Shown piece after piece: positions 61,123-64,000 of a stretch of 64,000 bases of DNA (within the stretch, counting starts at the first letter, position 1; each line of letters starts with the position of its first letter). The DNA lies in assembly GCA_040386775.1 (NCBI GenBank), contig JAZKEU010000008.1:99794-163793 (forward strand), written 5' to 3'. The translations under genes and the position numbers were made by a program. This DNA is from Bdellovibrionota bacterium. Lineage in GTDB: Bacteria; Bdellovibrionota; Bdellovibrionia; Bdellovibrionales; JAEYZS01. Under the pieces are notes generated by a model that did no database searches, had not been told where the DNA came from, and worked only from the letters and a program-made list of their open reading frames with translations.

Positions 61123-62391
61123 ATGAGCAACTTTGATCTCACAAGATTTTCTGGGCATCCACAATATCCAAAGGTTTTAGAGGTTTGTAACCTTTTGAAA
61201 AAGAATGGATACACGGCATGGCTTGCAGGTGGTTGCGTAAGGGATTATCTGTTGGGAATCCCGGCTAAGGACTTTGATGTCGCAACTGATGCTAAACCTC
61301 GGGATGTTCAAAGAATATTTCCAGGATCTCTAGATATCGGTGAGCAATTTGGCATCATAATGGTTCCACTCAAAGATGCCAACAACTCCAACTTCCAAAT
61401 CGAAATTGCAACCTTCCGAAGTGACGGTGAGTACAAGGACGGAAGACGTCCTGAGGAAGTCAACTTCACAACTCCAGAAGAAGATGCTTTGAGGCGCGAC
61501 TTCACAGTAAATGCCATGTTTTACGATCCCTTAGAAAATAAACTTTATGACTTCGTTGAAGGCCAAAATGATTTAAAACTCAAAATCCTAAAAGCTGTCG
61601 GCGATCCCATGAAGCGCTTTGAAGAAGACAAATTGAGAATGCTCCGTGCGATCAGGTTCTCGGCGCAACTGGACTTTGAAATCGAAGAACAAACTTTTAA
61701 GGCCATTCAAAAGAAGCGAAAAGAAATCACGGTCGTTTCGAAAGAAAGGATTCATCAAGAGGTCACCAAAATGATGAATTCCAAAGCCCTTATTAGGGGT
61801 TTAAAATATTTCAAAGAAAGTCACTTGAACGAAGTGCTATTCGATAGTTTTAAGCATTTTAAAGATTTAGATCTAAGATTTGAGAAATCAGTTCAGCTAT
61901 TAAAGAACCACAAAGAGCTAGATGAAATTACAAAGTGGAGTTTGTTTTTTCATCCTTATTTTGAGAACACCTTTAATTCTTTGTCTGCCATTGAGGTATT
62001 CTTGAAAGACTACAAATTCTCGGGGAAGTTCGTAGATTCTATAATGTATAACTTTGACCGCCTCAAATGGATGGAGACCTTCTCTAGCTATAGAAATGGT
62101 GAAGTATTAGAGTTTATTTTTTCTAAAGATGGAAGGCAGTTCTTGAGCTACTACGCCGAACTCCCGCATTCTCCTCAGGAATTCCAGAGTCTCGATCGTA
62201 TTATAAAACTTAAAAACCAATATAAAGAATTACCAGAACCGCTTTTAAATGGAAATGATCTAATGGATCTCGGTTTGAAACAGGGACCTCAATTCAAAAA
62301 GATTTTAAAGTCTGTGTACTACCATCAGCTCGAAAATAAAATTACAGACAAGGAGAAGCTCATCGTCTGGACCAAAGCACAGAGTTTCTAG
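61123..62391 (+). CDS. CCA tRNA nucleotidyltransferase / poly(A) polymerase family
   Basis: 422 residues from the ATG at 61123 (MSNFDLTRFSGHPQYPKVLE). The class II nucleotidyltransferase core has AWLAGGCVRDYLLGIPAKDF followed by DVATDA, then RRDFTVNAMFYDP and RMLRAIRFSAQLDF. It repairs or adds the CCA end of tRNAs, or polyadenylates RNA. CCA-adding enzyme and poly(A) polymerase cannot be separated by motif alone. There is no ribosome site in view. The first 29 codons of the longest reading are unlikely to be translated. Confidence 0.88.
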   Translation: MSNFDLTRFSGHPQYPKVLEVCNLLKKNGYTAWLAGGCVRDYLLGIPAKDFDVATDAKPRDVQRIFPGSLDIGEQFGIIMVPLKDANNSNFQIEIATFRSDGEYKDGRRPEEVNFTTPEEDALRRDFTVNAMFYDPLENKLYDFVEGQNDLKLKILKAVGDPMKRFEEDKLRMLRAIRFSAQLDFEIEEQTFKAIQKKRKEITVVSKERIHQEVTKMMNSKALIRGLKYFKESHLNEVLFDSFKHFKDLDLRFEKSVQLLKNHKELDEITKWSLFFHPYFENTFNSLSAIEVFLKDYKFSGKFVDSIMYNFDRLKWMETFSSYRNGEVLEFIFSKDGRQFLSYYAELPHSPQEFQSLDRIIKLKNQYKELPEPLLNGNDLMDLGLKQGPQFKKILKSVYYHQLENKITDKEKLIVWTKAQSF

Positions 62392-62722
62392 ATCTTTGTT
62401 TTAGGGACTAAAGTATTTCTCTCTACTCGACGAGACATAAGTATCCAATTAATAAGTCCAGTTAGTAGCGGACTTATCCATAGAAAAGCCCTCGAAGATG
62501 AGGGTTTTATTTTTTCCGGCCTGTAGCCCCAATTCCTTCGTCATTGGTAACCATTTCACTCTCATTTTCAAAGCTTTAGGTCATTAATAGTGAGTTTCTG
62601 TTTATCTTTTTTACGCATTTATTCTTTAGACATTTTAACTCAATTTAAGTCGAGAATTCTGGACTAGGCTGGACTTAACATGGATCAAAGTTTGCTCGAC
62701 AAGACTATATATCGGGGGATTT
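62392..62722. other. Intergenic region with two hairpins
   Basis: About 330 bases. An 8-bp perfect inverted repeat ataagtcc/ggacttat lies at 62452-62477, and the intrinsic terminator follows at 62484-62516. The remainder holds the promoter of the von Willebrand A gene. No coding frame seen. Confidence 0.6.
62484..62516 (+). terminator. Intrinsic terminator
   Basis: ccctc (62489-62493) and gaggg (62500-62504), flanked by an A-run and by tttta-tttttt, form a standard hairpin after the CCA-type gene. Confidence 0.75.
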
Positions 62723-64000
62723 ATGTCTAATAGACTCTACCTTAATCTAAGCTTACTAATACTGATCGCACTTTGTACAGCGAGATGTTCCGACGTTAAT
62801 TTAAGTAAAATAGCGCCTTCAACGTCCAACGCAGTTTCCAAGGGATCGTTTTGTACCTACAATCCGGAAGAGAAATTGGCCTACACAAACTATTTATTCA
62901 TTATCGATTATTCCGGAAGTAATGGTCAGACGGACAGTAAAAAAACAAGAGTAAAAAAAGCTCTAGCATTCTATGAAGAAAAGAAGGCAATGCCTTATGT
63001 TCGTTGGGGATCAATTGGGTTCGATGATGATCCAAAAGCCATGATCTATGAAACAAATAATCAAGAACCAATATTTACGAATGATCCAACAATCATTAAT
63101 CCTGGCATAGAAAGAATGAAAAAAGAAAGTCACAGTGGCTCGACTAACTATTCAGACACTATAGATATGGCGACGGAAGCCATAGCTCTGGATATGGCGC
63201 AAAATAAACGTGACGATAATTATATTGTATTTTTTCTGACAGATGGAGAGCCAAATAGAGGTGATACTTCAACAGCAGGCCTTGTTCGTAGAGTGCAAAA
63301 TCTGGTTGGCCTTAAGGCTGGCAAAGTATTTTTTAGCTCGGCCTATTATGGTGGACAAGGTGATCCAAACAAATTGAGAGCTATGGCTGAGGCTGGTAAT
63401 GGTAAGTTTTTAGAATTTAACAACACGGATACCTTAAATTTTGATGAATTGACTCCACCTGGACCTCAGAAGGAAGCATGGATATTAAAAAATGATGCCT
63501 TCTTTGTTTATAATTTAAACTCGGCAATCTGTGAAAGAGCGGGATACAAATATGCAGCAGATTCAGATGCCGATGGCGTATGCGATCTTGACGAGGTTTT
63601 CTACGGTCTTGATCCAGTGAGAAGATCTACTCCGCAAAAGAATGCCGAAGGTGTACTTGTTAACAAAGGATATTCTGACTACTTTATCTTGGCAGAAATC
63701 CAAGGGAAAACTATTCTTCCAAACTGTAACGACCCCAAACTGTTAGAAGATCTTGATAACGATCTTCTTAATGAGTGTGAGGAAAATATTGTCGCAAACC
63801 AAACTCCAATCGGAACAGAGTACAAGGATATCGTTTGGAAGCATGGAAATCCAAAAGATCCAGACACAGACAATGACGGGATCATTGATGGTCTAGATGC
63901 TGTAGTCTTCAGAAAACATTTTGGATGGGCTTTGGACAATAGAGTCGACAAAGACTGGGATAACGAAGGAACTTCTGCCTTCAGACAAGTGCAACAGCAC
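62723..64000 (+). CDS. Exported von Willebrand A protein with calcium-binding repeats, cut by window edge
   Basis: At least 426 residues; the frame is open to base 64000. GGGGGA sits before the ATG. A signal peptide (LNLSLLILIALCTARC) may carry a lipidated Cys. The von Willebrand A domain has a full metal-ion site: DYSGSNG, the Thr in GSTNY and the Asp in FLTDGEPN. Further on, DSDADGVCDLDE and DPDTDNDGIIDGLD are Asp-rich calcium loops like thrombospondin type 3. Such proteins are surface adhesins or scaffolds. Its end and partners lie to the right of the window. Confidence 0.85.
   Translation, partial: MSNRLYLNLSLLILIALCTARCSDVNLSKIAPSTSNAVSKGSFCTYNPEEKLAYTNYLFIIDYSGSNGQTDSKKTRVKKALAFYEEKKAMPYVRWGSIGFDDDPKAMIYETNNQEPIFTNDPTIINPGIERMKKESHSGSTNYSDTIDMATEAIALDMAQNKRDDNYIVFFLTDGEPNRGDTSTAGLVRRVQNLVGLKAGKVFFSSAYYGGQGDPNKLRAMAEAGNGKFLEFNNTDTLNFDELTPPGPQKEAWILKNDAFFVYNLNSAICERAGYKYAADSDADGVCDLDEVFYGLDPVRRSTPQKNAEGVLVNKGYSDYFILAEIQGKTILPNCNDPKLLEDLDNDLLNECEENIVANQTPIGTEYKDIVWKHGNPKDPDTDNDGIIDGLDAVVFRKHFGWALDNRVDKDWDNEGTSAFRQVQQH

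Overview
The window reads as AT-rich chromosomal DNA of a predatory or predatory-type bacterium of the Bdellovibrionota, probably near Bdellovibrio/Pseudobdellovibrio. This is an inference from the gene set: TIGR02147-type regulators, an HNH endonuclease with a helical N-terminus, many exported proteases, an exported phospholipase D-like protein, DUF3015, DUF4105 and DUF4424 proteins, and very many short secreted proteins of unknown function. No rRNA, CRISPR array, insertion sequence or integrase was seen. One tRNA-Asp is present.

Layout. 1-6.8 kb: a cut-off lipoprotein with a 9-bp tandem repeat, an HNH endonuclease, a DUF1338 enzyme, a ZIP metal transporter, RarD and TrpS. 6.9-15.4 kb: a lipoprotein hydrolase, a LemA-TPM-TPM operon, a secreted trypsin-like protease, a secreted HEXXH protein, a DadA-like oxidase and a small iron-permease-type membrane protein. 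15.4-24.5 kb: a PLD-family protein, DUF3015/DUF4105, a LysR regulator, a 963-residue AsmA-like protein, an SRPBCC protein overlapping a small acidic protein, and a PAP2 phosphatase. 24.5-31.6 kb: small accessory genes mixed with decayed coding remnants, including a fragment that resembles TrmO/UPF0066. 31.7-35 kb: an exported class III aminotransferase, a kinase-like sensor without a catalytic domain, and a gluzincin-type peptidase whose C-terminus is duplicated as a remnant 2.5 kb away.

35-41.7 kb is the most distinctive block. A TIGR02147 regulator is followed, in one tightly packed operon, by five exported proteins. Three of these are tandem paralogs that share a helical N-terminal module of about 245 residues but have absent or unrelated C-terminal tails. 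Just downstream is a small exported repeat protein whose Shine-Dalgarno is predicted to be locked in a hairpin.

42.6-52.5 kb is an accessory region of short single-gene units: a nucleotidyltransferase pair, a DUF4267 protein, a DHCW cupin, an ABM monooxygenase, a LysE exporter and a secreted 2H phosphoesterase. Several are bounded by copies of a short dispersed repeat that looks like a tRNA 3' end. This gives the stretch a cassette-like structure. 52.7-64 kb returns to more ordinary genes: a pair of related secreted proteins, tRNA-Asp, a subtilase, an arginase-family enzyme, an M42-type peptidase, a secreted NodB deacetylase, a HEPN/MNT pair overlapping queG, a CCA-adding-type enzyme, and the start of a large von Willebrand A protein with calcium-binding repeats.

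All coordinates come from reading the sequence. Family names rest on recognised motifs, not on database searches.
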